From Tetrahymena elliotti 4EA (taxonomy: Eukaryota; Ciliophora; Oligohymenophorea; Hymenostomatida; Tetrahymenidae): a DNA stretch of 64,000 bases. The notes below the pieces were generated by a model, which did not search any database, was not told the DNA's origin, and was given only the letters and a program-made list of their open reading frames with translations. The first letter of the stretch is position 1. Each line of letters opens with the position of its first letter. The position numbers were made by a program, and so were the translations under genes. Positions 12,131 through 23,944 of the stretch are shown here, piece after piece. The stretch lies in assembly GCA_000231825.2 (NCBI GenBank), contig JH720328.1:5314-69313 (forward strand). The letters run 5' to 3'.

Positions 12131-13596
12131 TCATCTTTTAGAGAGAGAAGTATTCATAATTCTGGTAATATCTGATCTTATTCTTCTGAATTCACCTGGA
12201 GTATTTTATCTCTTCGGATTTTAGCTGAACTCTCCATCTATTTATTTTTTAATTAATTTAATTATGAATATATAGTGATATTAAAGTAAAAAATAATTAA
12301 TATATTTACCTCCTATAGGAAGACTTGCTCCATTATCAACAGATTATCTTTATGATGTATTCTTAATATAAGTTTCTAAACCTATTGTTGAAGAGATTCC
12401 AACAGAAAAATTTTTAGTTCTGTCTCTTTATGTATTTTATTTGGCTTCTTGCAAACCTGTATTTTTAATTGGTACCCAAGATCTTTAGCAAGTAGTGTCA
12501 TATTTAGGATCTTTATCTAATTTTAATAATAAAATTGAAGAGAAAATTATATAAACTATGAAAACATTTTATACCTTCTTAGAATTTTTCTCCAGTTTAT
12601 AGTGAAAGGAGTCTCTTTCTTTATTGATCAGGAGGTTTACTAGCTTGAGTGCTTATACCAGCTGGTTGATTAGTTTCTTTTTATATCTTTTATTACATTT
12701 CTGAGGTTGTTTATTTCAAAGGTCTTGAAAATGATTATTAATAGCTAGTCATATCCAAACTTATTTTATCAAAAAAACAAATTATAAATTCATTTCTTAA
12801 TTTGAAATATTTATTTCAAATGGATTCATTATTTTTGAAGAATTTTTTAAAAATAGTTTTTACAATCTGTTGTGCATTTCATCATGCTTACGTAAAGTAG
12901 ATCCAAAGTCTCCTACATTTTATTTAGCAGTTCTTTCTTTTTCAAGCTATTTCACATTATGTCTGTTAACTAAATGATAGTTGTTACTCTTATGGGTCAT
13001 CATAGTAATTGCATTAACTTCAGGGAGATCCTTCTTTTCTTAAATGCTCTTGGTTATATTTCTACAATCTCCATTTTAAAAATAATTATTCAAAAGCTTC
13101 TTATCAAAAAATGTCTAGTTTGATGTTCTGAATTCTTTCTAATTTTTATTGTTTGAATAAATTTCTATTTCGTATTTATACTTCAATTAGAAAATACATA
13201 ATTATCATTTGGAATGTTCTCTTTAGTTTACCATGCTTAATTTCTTTCTATTCTTCTAAGAGGTAGTAAACTACCATTATCAACATAGGTACTTATTGCA
13301 TTATCTGCTTCTCTTAACTATTAAAAGTAATAAAATATCATAATTATTCAATCATTTAAAAATAAATTAAAGAAATTGAAATATTACCTTTTTTAAAGTA
13401 ATATCTCTGAAGGGTTACTTAGGGGCTAGCCTTTCCTCCATCCAATTACCTATTAATAAAAAAATAAATTATTCACATAATTGAATAATTGTAATTATAA
13501 AAAGATTGTTTTGAGTAATTTTATCTATTTACCCATTAAAGTATTTTGGCTATAACCACCACAAGCTTATTAGGATTATTAATTGTATCTATTCAT
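12131..13596 (-). CDS. Basic protein with NWxEER motif, possible ciliary microtubule protein (334 aa)
   Basis: Seven exons: 13596-13533, 13449-13388, 13317-13198, 13138-12864, 12744-12575, 12516-12310 and 12237-12131. All junctions are GT-AG and the total is exactly 335 codons. The N-terminus has GGYSQNTLMGNWMEERLA. An N-W-x-E-E-R motif near the start of a small basic protein recalls SPAG8-type microtubule inner proteins of cilia, but this link is tentative. The rest is basic and polar, with no membrane segment or enzymatic domain. It has repeated S/T-Q and R-rich stretches (EFRRIRSDITRIMNTSLSKR at the end). The intron density is high compared with the single-exon genes around it. The terminal TGA lies in AAA-AGA-TGA. 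Function remains unassigned. Confidence 0.75.
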
Positions 13597-14407
13597 TAAA
13601 GTAAATTGATTAAACTAAAAATATTTTATTTATTTTTCTTGGAGAAATATTTTTTATTGATAATTTGAATTTGTGAAGCAACCAAACAACTAAATTATTT
13701 ATATTTTGAATTTATTTAATTCAAACAAAAATTATATCAAATTTCTGAATGATAATAATCAAATACTGTTTATGTTGAATGGTTAATTAAAATTGTGTTA
13801 TTAATGAATCTTTGATTTTCAACAGAAAATATTATACAATAAATATTTATCATTCAATTTAACAACTGAAAATAAACACATGAAATTAACAAAAAGATAT
13901 GCAATTTATTTATTTGTCATCCATATCTATAATACATATCCAAAATCAATTCTTAAAAAGAAATAGATTGTTAATATTAACACTAAATACCCAAAATTAA
14001 TATTAGTAATTAATTAATTACTTAAAAATTAAAATGGAGAATTTTATTTGTCAAATATTGTTAATTATTTGATTTGTATATCTCACTTGTATTAACCCTT
14101 TATATTTCTATAATAATTGATTAGAAATATCATTAGCTTAAAATTTATATATACCCTAATCACTTTAATTTTAAATATAATCATTAGTAAATATTTTAAT
14201 TAAGGTTGATTCAAATTTAGGAAATAAATACCAAATGTTTAATATTTTTAAAAATTTTAACAATTTAAAAGATTTTATGGTAATGATTAAAATTATTGAA
14301 TTGAATAGAAAGAAAAATGAATAAAATTTGGAAGAAAGTTTGTTTGATTTAATAATTTGATAAAAAATATGCTTAAAAATGAATTAAGTATATTAATTTA
14401 AGTTTTT
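13597..14407. other. Intergenic, AT-rich
   Basis: Gap between two minus-strand genes. I see nothing coding, no repeat and no RNA gene. Confidence 0.45.
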
Positions 14408-16061
14408 TCAAGAGAGGATATCAATTAATTCTTATTTTCTTTCTATCATAGCTTTTTGCTATTCAAATTCATTTAATAAATAGTTTTCAAATGCAATCAA
14501 AAACTCTGGTTCTTTTAACTTTCTAGTGAAGAATTAGGCAAGTCTAACTTCAGCAGTTTCTACAAGTTGTTAATTAGAAGCAGTTGAAGGAGCAGAACTC
14601 AAAATCATTTCTATTTCTTGGGACATTTCAGCCAAGATCAAAATATCTTTATTAATCTTAGGGAAAATCTAGACTTTTTATGGGAATCTTTCAGGAGTTC
14701 TTATTTTATGATTAGGATACATAGAATCTTTGAATTCATAAAAAGTTCCTATTTAATCGACCAAACTATAAAAAAGAAAAAATTTTAGAATATTTTTGAT
14801 AGCGATCTAACAAAAAATTAAATACCCATTTTAAAGAGCTTGTTATGCAGTAAAAGTTTAACCACTTAAAATCTCCTTTTTAGCTTATTCTCTAGATATT
14901 CCCTTTAATTAGTTTTATTGATATTGATTGATTTATATATTATTTGCTTAAAAAATTACTTTATTTTCAAAGTGCTTTCCTCTCTTTTATAAGATGAGAT
15001 TCTAAATTGATTCTAAAACTTCTTTATTTGATTGTTCAGCTAATTGAATATCAGAAGGACTGGGCTTTCTTGATGGTAAGAAAGCAGGAGAAGAAGTTGC
15101 TTTATACAAAAATGAAATAAATTATAATCTTTATCTCAATTAATATTGTTTTATTTACTATAAACGTCATATTTAATTCCAAGTCTTTCAAAGAGCTTTT
15201 CAAAACTAATATAGTTAATTCTGCTATTAATACCTTTTTTAAAATGTATTTAAAATTAACTTATAATAATATTCATATTTTGAATGTATTTTATATGTAA
15301 TCGTCATATATCTAATCAATAACTGAAGAAGATATCAATCAACACAATAGATATTTAATTGTTTACTTCCTATAATGCTGAAAGGGTCTATATATTTTTA
15401 TAAAAAATAATATTATTACATTAAATTTAACTACTAAATACTTACTTGAAGTAACAGTTTCACCTAAGCTCAACAATAAATAAGAATCACCTAATGCTTA
15501 ATCTTCAGAAAATGTGTATAAAGGAGCTCTATTTTAGATAATTTTATTTAACTTTTAATGCATCAAAAGAAAATCAACCTTAATTTTTCACTAGCTTATT
15601 TAAGAGCTTCATAAAATGTGATAACTCTTGCTGTATCTCTTGATTCTTTATTTATATTTCAAATTATTATTATGGTTAACTATATTAGTATTATTGCTAA
15701 ATTTAATCATGAAACTGAAGGATATCAATTTATATTTGCAAATAACTGAAATACTTTAAAATGATGAAATAGACAAAGCGAAAACCTATCCTTCCTTGTG
15801 TCTCATAGCTCTTAAGTACTACAAGTTGTCTTCTAAACTAATAATTTCATCAAAAAAATTAATGAAATATAAGAGCATTATTATTGAAAAAGTTATCGCA
15901 AATTGATAATTTAAGTAAACTAAGGCCATTTAAAGTTTCAAAGATGCAAACTAATCAAAATATTACGTCTAACTACTCAATGAGTTTGTAATTCTAAAAT
16001 GCCAAATAGTAGGACTATTCTTGGTAAAGAAATTACTAATTTATCTGATTGCTCCTGACAT
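14408..16061 (-). CDS. S49 (SppA/SohB-like) peptidase homologue, apparently catalytically dead (375 aa)
   Basis: Eight exons: 16061-15755, 15645-15579, 15528-15446, 15387-15367, 15233-15159, 15099-14960, 14902-14826 and 14765-14408. All phases agree (376 codons). The fold is recognised from three segments: PLYTFSEDQALGDSYLLLS followed by NPFSIIGSI (family consensus: AASGGY then GSIG), ISFEKLFERLGI (family: L..LGI) and FTAQQALQNGLVDQIGTF (family: A...GLVDxIG). S49 enzymes cut signal peptides and membrane proteins with a Ser-Lys dyad. Here the nucleophile position of A-A-S-G-G-Y reads A-L-G-D-S-Y, and the downstream Lys region reads YDVYTTSSP without a lysine. The N-terminus has one hydrophobic stretch (FAITFSIIMLLYFINFF) that may anchor it in a membrane. 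It could be a mitochondrial or membrane scaffold that has lost activity. Confidence 0.8.
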
Positions 16062-17794
16062 AACTAAAATAAATTATCTTGAAAGTTCTCTATTTTATTG
16101 CAAAAAATATCTTTTTTGATATATTAAAAAATCAAAATAAATTAATTAATTAGTTAACAAAATAGCATCAAAAAACATTAAATAGATTTATTAATAATTC
16201 AATTATTAAAAGTCAATAAATATCTTCTCTCCTAAATACTAGTCAAGTAATTATTTTTAATAATATCATATTTTCAAATTTTATCAATTCAAAAAAAATT
16301 AATTTATTTTCATTATATTAAAAATGTTAGGGAAAATATTATCAAATAAAATGGCTTCAAATCTTGATAGATATAAGTAATCTACTAAACATTATAAATT
16401 TTGTTAATTTGTAGATGGATATTGTATCAAATCTACAATCATTTTTATTTGATTTTAAAAGAAACATTTTAAAAGATTTACAGAATTTCTTTAAAAAAAA
16501 TATTAAATCAAATTAATTAAATTTTATCATTTATTAAATCAAATTAATTAAATCTTATCATATATTAAATCAAATTAATTAAATTTTATCAAATATTTGG
16601 CAAATTAAAATGCTTTCCTAGCCAAATGTAACTTATTATTTTTAAATTATATTTTATTTTTGGATATTTTATTTTAGGTCTTATTTAAAAAAAATTTAAT
16701 GAGTTGTAGGTTATTATTAATTTTTAGAAAATTGGTGAAAAAAATATTTTTATAAATTAAGTATGTAAAACAATTAATAAATATTTTGATTAGATTAATA
16801 TATTTGTATTTAATTAAATTTATTAAAGAGGATTTTATTACTATTCATCAAATGACAAAAAAAAAATATTTTTGATAAAATTAATAAGAAAAAATAATTT
16901 ATTGAAATTAAATATTTGGCACAACATCATTTTAATAGTTGAAATAAAAAAATAGCTCTTTGTTATCGAATTCTTATAAATGAAAATTTATTGATAGAAA
17001 TGCAAGATAATATATAATTGATCCTAATAAATAAATATATTATTAATTTATATGAAGTATTATAAATAATTCTTTTTTGTAATATTTTTATTATTATCAG
17101 ATCAGGTGAATGATATGAAATTTTGAATTAGAAATATGATAAAAATGACAGATTATAAAGTTATGCTTTTATGGGTTAGAAAAAAATAAAAAAAATAAAT
17201 AATAAATTTATAATTATATTCTATTTACTTTTAATATTTTACATAAATATCGCAGAATTGTTCTGATTTTGAAAATAAGTTAAAAAACTTATTTGCACTT
17301 GTAAAAAACTTTGTTTGGATAGAATGAGAAAAACATAATAAAGTATTGGTTGAAATTGATAGACCGACCAATGGAAAATAAGATTTGTGATAGATAATAT
17401 AAAGGTGAGTGGTATATTATTATATTTGTGTTTTCAATCATACAATCTACCTTATAAGAAAATAAATAAATAAATAAATGTTTAAGCATTGGTAATTATT
17501 ACTTTAGTTAGATTTTAAGATATAATTGCTTGCTTTTAGCAAAACAATTTACAATATTTATTATTAAAATCTAATTAGCAACAAAAACACTTTTATTCAA
17601 TCTATTTATAATAGATAAAACAGCTAGCTCATTTTAGCTCATTTACTTATTCACTTTTAAGAATATACTATTGGGCTCACTTTCTATCATTTTAACTCAT
17701 TCAGACTATTCCTGCACTTAAAAATTATTGATAATTAGTTATTTACCATTAGACAAATTCATCAACTAAGATATAAATTAAGATTTAATATCAA
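16062..17794. other. Intergenic between divergent genes
   Basis: About 1.7 kb separating the minus-strand S49 gene and the plus-strand TTLL gene, so it should hold both promoters. A 31-bp triple repeat lies at 16501-16593. No coding frame is convincing; a short minus-strand reading frame around 17289-17489 has no protein-like features. Confidence 0.45.
16501..16593. repeat. Three tandem copies of a 31-bp AT-rich unit
   Basis: The unit TATTAAATCAAATTAATTAA plus 11 more bases occurs three times with a 31-bp period (starts near 16501, 16532 and 16563) and only single-base differences (a T/C change in copy 2). It is non-coding. Confidence 0.85.
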
Positions 17795-20700
17795 ATGAAC
17801 AACTCTTCTCCTATAAGAGTGAATAGCTATCTGTAAAGCAACAATTAAGCTTGGCAATTAGCTCAATAGATATGCCAATCAGGTTCAAAGCAAACTCAAC
17901 AGAGTAGTTCTGTAGAGAGACCGCATTCATAAATTTAAGGATATTCTTCTTAACAAGTATAATTAAATGGAATAAACTTTTAAGGTCATACAAGTGCTGT
18001 TTCAAATGGTAATAATTATCAACATAATCAGCATTATCATTAAAAAGTAGCTATTAGTGAGTCTCCATAAAGGCCTTAACAATAGATTATAAATAATTAG
18101 ATTATTAAATTAGAGGCATTGGGTGTGCAGAAAGATCATCCAAACTAAATATTTTCGTTTCATCATTAAAATGGATATTTTAAAAAGAAGAATTATTCTG
18201 CTGCAGTGAAAAGGAATTTCTCACAATAAGTTTCTTAGTAATTATTTAATTCTGAATTGAAGGGAATTAATCCTTAACACAACATATTTTGTGACCAAAA
18301 CAGAGGATCACATTTAAGATCTAGTTCGAATCATGTTAACCCATATATCTAATAAAAGATAAATGGGTTTTAGTAAAGCGTGTTACAAAATAAAACTTTA
18401 TACTATGGATCTAATGGAAGCAACTCCCTTCTATCTTCATAACCTTAGAAGATAGATATATTTGCTCGTTCAACTTATTATGTTAGACCTCTATAAGAAC
18501 TAGTTTAGCTGAATTCTGGTAAAAGAATTTTAGACCCTTAAAGTTATTTGAATTCGGAAAATATAAATTCAATAGAGTAACCTGAAAAGGCTTCTATGTA
18601 AGAAATTGAATGTATTTAACAATAAACTAATACGAGTATAAATTTTGATGATTCAAGTAAATTTACTAATAGAAATTAAAACACAAATGACTCTAAACTC
18701 CAGAGAGAGTTTATTGGAATATAAAACTAATCTTTAGGATTTAATGTAGATAACCGAGATAAAAGATTATCAGACAGTATTACAATTTAGGCACCTTTTA
18801 GTAGCTAAAATTATGAAATTTAACCTCAAGAAGATATTAAGTTTTAAAGAGTGACTCTTAACCCAGTACATAAAACAGAGTAAAATTTAGAAAAACTTGA
18901 ACCAATTGAGAATTTGGATCCATTTACTCCCTAAAGTACAAAGCTAGAATAAAAAAAGCAAAAAAAAATATAAAACTTTCCAGATCAAATGCAGTACAGT
19001 GATAGTAAAAGACCTATTAAATAAGCAGAGCTTTTTAGGATATCAAGTCCTCTGAAATACATTAAATCAAATGCACAGTTTAAGTTAAGATCAGTTTCAT
19101 AGCATGATCCCTCTTTAAAAAATGTTTTACAGATTCAAGAAAGTCCTATCAAGCAAGTTTAACAAGAAAGAGAGTAAAAATATTAATTAATTATATCAAT
19201 AAAATTTATTTGTTAATTGAATATTTTTTTAAACAAATTTTTAATTTAATTTATTAAAATTTAAACAGAATAATTGTTAAGCAAAGCATAATAAATTTAA
19301 ATCAAAATAATAATCCACTTATGATCACATCTTCTATTGATAAATCAATTGAACCTTAAATTAATAACTTATCAGATGAGAAAGACAGATTTATAAGTAA
19401 AAGCTATTCAGCAGTAAAAAAATCACTTGCAGAAAGAACATCAAGATCTCAAAACCCTCATGAAATTTTGAATAGAACTCAAAATGTGATTTAAATGTAT
19501 TAAAGTCAAAACAACTACAGTAGCAATTATGGAAATATTAGAAAGAGTAAAAATCCTTATTCGTTATCAAAAAAATAAAAAGAAGAGAAAATAGAATAAA
19601 TCATTTTAAAATGCACTGACAAGACCTATTTTGATCCTGCTGGTGATATGAGAAATGGATTATAGTAAAAATTAAATAAAACTGATATTAAAATAGGGAT
19701 GAGCAGTGAAAAAACTTCACCTAAATCATAAACAGTTACCTTAAAATTTGGAACCAACCAAGCAGATTAAAAAGAAAGTGAGTAATCTAAAAGAGGGTTT
19801 GCTTTTAGAAAAAGCAGTAATAAGAATGGCTAAGAAGATGAAGATGATGAATAAGGCTAGAATAATAGTGAAAGTGATTCATCAAGAGATCTTGATGTTG
19901 ATAGTGATGAAGATGAAGAAGATGATGATAATGAATTAGAAGATAGTATAGATTAAGCACTCATTAGTTCAGCTTATGAACCCTCAACAGAATGCTCAGC
20001 TTCCTTTTAGCCTCCAGTTTTGTAACCAAACAGATACAACAAACTCTTACTCTTAAAAAGTGTATATGAAAACCGTCCTTTAACAGTATTCTTTCCCTAC
20101 CCACCTTAGTGTGGAGAAGTCATCAGAAATTCTTCAAGAACTGTAGTGGCAACTGACTACGAAGAAAAAAGATTTGATATGAGGTAATATTTTGAGCAAT
20201 ACATTTTATACATAATTTCATTATTGAGGAGCAATTTTAATCCTTAAAATCTTAAAACAAAAATTTATTAAATAAAAAAAGATTCAAGGTGACTACTAAT
20301 AGTTTGAATAGATGTGTTGGACATGCCTTTTAGTATGCTGGAATTAGGGAGACTGAGGATAATGATTGGAATATGGTTTGGAGTACAGGTAGAGATAATA
20401 GAGTGAAAAATATGATAAAATATTAAAAGATAAATCACTTTCCATAATATTGGAATATGGGAAGAAAGGATTGCTTATGGAAAAATCTCTCTAAAGTTAA
20501 AAGAAAATTCCCTTAAGAATATGATTTTATTCCTAATACTTACATTTTATAACATCAATCAGATTGGGATAGATTTTTGGCAAAAAGAGATGATGCTGAG
20601 AAAGGAAAATTGTGGATCATGAAACCTAGCAATTAAGCCTAAGGTAAAAATATAAAGATGATTTCAAAGAAAAGTAAAGTATAAAGAAAGCAAGAATATA

Positions 20701-21629
20701 TCATTTGTGAGTACGTTGCTAATCCACACTTGATTGATGGATTAAAATATGATCTTCGTATTTATGTTTTAGTTACTTCTTATGATCCTTTAAGGATTTA
20801 CATTTTTGATGATGGCCTAACTCGTTTTGCTACAGAAAAATATTCTACAAACACAAAAGAACTCTCAAAGAGATATGTTCATTTAACTAACTACTCACTT
20901 AATAAGAATAATCCTAATTTCAAGAAAAACAAGGATGCTAATGAAGATAATGAAGGTTCCAAGTGGTCATTAAAAGCTCTATTTAGAAAATACACTGAAA
21001 TGGGTGTTAACACTACCTAATTGTGGGATAGAATAAAAGATATTGTAATCAAAACATGTATTGCAACTGAACCCTACATGACTGATTAATATGTAAAATG
21101 TGAAAATCACAGAACAAATTGTTTTGAATTATATGGTTTTGATGTATTAATTGATGATACCTTAAAGCCATGGCTACTTGAAGTAAATGTGCGTCCATCT
21201 TTGAGCAGTTCTTCCCCTTTAGACAGAAGGATTAAGCATACTTTAGTATGTGATACATTCAATTTAATAGGAATTCAGCCATATGATAAAAGGAAATTTG
21301 AAGATGATTAAAGAAAAAAAATACCAGGCGTCTCTGATTAAAAGAGAGGTTTTTCTAAAAACTTGAAAGATTTATCTGATTTAAACGAATTTAATTGCCT
21401 TCAAAAACTTTCACCAGAAGACTGGAATATTTTATTTGAAACGGATGAAGAAAATTACAGGACAGGACATTACGAGAGAATATTCCCCCCTTCTAAAGAT
21501 AAAATTGATTTTTACTTGAAATTCTTTGAATACGAAAGATATAACAATATTATCATCCGTAGTTGGATCAAGTCAAGTACCAACTTTTTAGAAAAAGTGT
21601 TGAAAAAGGTTTATGATTTTAATGTTTGA
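17795..21629 (+). CDS. Tubulin tyrosine ligase-like protein, TTLL4/5-type glutamylase (1,213 aa)
   Basis: Three exons: 17795-19173, 19269-20183 and 20282-21629 (1,214 codons, all in phase). Residues about 765-1213 are the TTL ATP-grasp domain. Signature segments are [72 protein letters not shown] and [19 protein letters not shown]. The last segment, followed by RIKHTL...LNLIGI, resembles TTLL4/5 polyglutamylases, which add glutamates to tubulin tails in cilia and cortical microtubules. The first 760 residues are low-complexity and Q/N/S-rich with a strongly acidic block at about 650-690 (Glu/Asp runs, 19840-19945). This extension is much longer than the catalytic core and probably targets the enzyme. 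The start ATG follows a non-coding AT-rich leader, and the frame is open and protein-like from there. Confidence 0.9.
19174..19268 (+). other. Intron 1 of the TTLL gene
   Basis: 95-nt GT-AG intron (donor GTAAAAATAT, acceptor TTTAAACAG). The exons change frame across it, so splicing is required. Confidence 0.8.
20184..20281 (+). other. Intron 2 of the TTLL gene
   Basis: 98-nt GT-AG intron (donor GTAATATTTT, acceptor AAAAAAAG). It lies just before the catalytic domain and joins DMR to [10 protein letters not shown]. Confidence 0.85.
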
Positions 21630-22671
21630 ACCAAAAAATAAATAAAGCAAAACAACCCTAAAACTTACAAGAAAAAGAATAGAAATGTTAATAAATGAAT
21701 GAATGAATGAATCTATTTTTACATAAAAATAATTTTCAAAATGAAAAGTGAACAAAATTTAAGAATTTTGTTTGTTTGTTTGAATGAATGAAAATAATAA
21801 AAGAAAAGTTACATTAACAAATTTACATTATCAAAATATTTAAAAAATATATTAAAAATAAATTTCTTTATAAATATTTAAAAATGTTTAAAAGTTGAAT
21901 CTTTAAAAAATAACAAAAATATATATTCTTTTAAATGTAATCTTACATAGTGTTAGTATTATCAAGTATCTTCTTTCAATATATTAGAAATTTTTTTGGA
22001 TACTTTTTAATTTTAATTTCAAAAATGATCCTTTTAAAGAAACAGAGAAATATAATAGATAGACCTAGAATCATTAACCATAAAATACAAAAAATATTTA
22101 AGATTACATAGAATTACCTACCCATTAATATTATTTTTAACAAACCTACAAATAAATATTTCAATTTAGAAATTTAATAAAAACCTGCAAATGATATTTT
22201 TTTGTTTACAGAAAATTCTCTCTATTTATTTATCATTTTCTAATATTCATTTTACTGAATGTAAATAGATTAAATTATTAGATCGTTTATTCTCTCTCAA
22301 AAACGTTTGATTATATTGTTGATTATCCTAGAAAGTAAAGCTCGCTCTTATTTATGATTTTTATTGAAATTAATATTTTTACAAAATTTGATGCCAAAAT
22401 TACTCATACAAAAATAAAGAAATTTTTAAAACAAAAAAATTGAAAAATATTTGAATTTGATGATTAGCAATTGAAATTTAATGAAAGTATGGAGAAAAAC
22501 AAAAAAAACTACCATTTTGTCAACGAATTGTAATAACACTATTAGTTACTTTTAATTACATAGAATTGTATAAAATGATAACAATAATAGTATTACAGAC
22601 CTAAAGGTAGATAATTAATTTATTATTCACTCTTAATATCTAACAATACATTTTCCTTCCTTTTTAAGACT
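21630..22671. other. Intergenic between convergent genes
   Basis: About 1 kb of 3'-flanking DNA for two convergent genes. It starts with (GAAT)n microsatellite-like runs at about 21694 and 21780. No gene is seen. Confidence 0.5.
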
Positions 22672-23944
22672 TCAATGTTACTTAGAGTTTAAGATGGATT
22701 ATCTTTCGGCATTGGAATCTTCGAAATCTATTTATTAAATAAGTTTACGTTTAATTTATTTTATTTCATATTTATTCTACTTTCGGGGAATTGTTCCCAG
22801 AGATTCCAGTGAGAGTCATTTTGAGGATAATCTTCATAGAAAGGCATAGATTCTTCAGGTCTGTTTTCAGAAAGCAATTTAGGAGAATAGAAACCATAAG
22901 GATCGAATTTAAGAAGCTTTTTATAATTAAATATTATGATATAGTTGATAAAATATTAAATAATTAATTTACGTAGTCATCGAAAATATAATATCTACCA
23001 GATGAGGCAGCATAAGGTCTAGATTCATCTGTTTATAATAAATAAATTGTATTTTATAAAGAGAATATTTATTGAGATTTGTTTAAAAAAATAAAAAGAT
23101 TCTTTCATAGAAGTGAATATAGATCAATCGATCAATATATTGTGTTAAGTTATTTATATTCATGATAGAATCTTTCAAAAAAATTAATTTAATAAGCAAA
23201 AACTGACCAATAATCATAGCAGGGTCGAAGAGTTCTTCTTGTAAATCTTCATATTTCTTATAATAAGCTAATAATTCCAATGATTCAGGCTTTAATCCCA
23301 ACATTGTGGTGAAATCTTTGCTGATATCAGTAACATTTTTGTTGTATTAGCTGAAATCGGTCTTATAGCCTTCAACTTGATGGGCATAAACTCTTCTTAA
23401 GGTAGCTCTATAGAAATAAATTCAAAAATAAATTACTTTAATGCATTTAATATTATTTTTTTATTAATTGCTCTATTCATTTTCTCTAACTAATTCCTAA
23501 TAATTTTAATCAAAAATCTCTTAAAGGAATAACTCTCTAAATTGATTTGCATATTGAATGACAATCATTTCATATTTATTTCAAAAATAAATCAATTTCT
23601 ATGCAAAAAATGATGGAATAATAAGAACTATCTAATTTTGTTTAATGAGTTTCTTATCAATTTAACTATTTTGACTATTAACTGTATAGTTAATAAGATC
23701 TTGTTTTAATAGCTAGCTAGTCTATTACTATAATATTTTTGTAAATGCAAATTATTTTAATCAATTCCTAAGAGATTTTTAATTTTAAACTTATTCTTGT
23801 TCAATTTATCTAAAATCTGCACCTGTAGAGACGAGTGACCTTTTATTAATGGTTAAGAACAGCAGGGTACTTAGTGCCGTAGCATAATAAATTGGAAACT
23901 TCAGTCCAACTAAAATTTTTGACGAAATAGTAAGCCTTTGACAT
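22672..23944 (-). CDS. LYR-motif mitochondrial protein, candidate complex I subunit NDUFB9/B22 (210 aa)
   Basis: Six exons in the best model: 23944-23823, 23536-23472, 23405-23208, 23028-22973, 22916-22781 and 22727-22672 (211 codons, all in phase). The N-terminal region reads NHQQKVTRLYRELF, matching the HQQ-KVLRLYKR signature of NDUFB9, a LYR-family accessory subunit of the complex I membrane arm. Downstream it has TLRRVYAHQVEGYK, then DESRPYAASSGRYYIFDDY and YEDYPQNDSHWNLWEQFPEN, comparable to the Tyr/Trp-rich C-terminus of B22. Length is close to that family (about 180). The second junction has no usable GT donor in phase. A GC-AG intron (23471-23406) is the only reading that keeps both flanking frames. 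No cleavable presequence is obvious, as for B22. Complex I in ciliates is divergent, so identity is likely but not certain. Confidence 0.65.
23406..23471 (-). other. Probable GC-AG intron in the LYR gene
   Basis: 66 nt starting GCAATTAATA and ending TATAGAG. Nearby GT dinucleotides give wrong phase or a 29-nt intron. The flanking frames (LVRENEQ before, TLRRVYAHQVEG after) are both strongly protein-like. Confidence 0.45.

Noticed and set aside
18318..18332. GTTCGAATC, a tRNA T-loop-like string
   Set aside because: Lies inside the TTLL coding exon and no acceptor stem, D arm or anticodon arm can be drawn around it.
21690..21800. GAAT-type microsatellite runs
   Set aside because: Simple repeats common in AT-rich flanks; no function implied.
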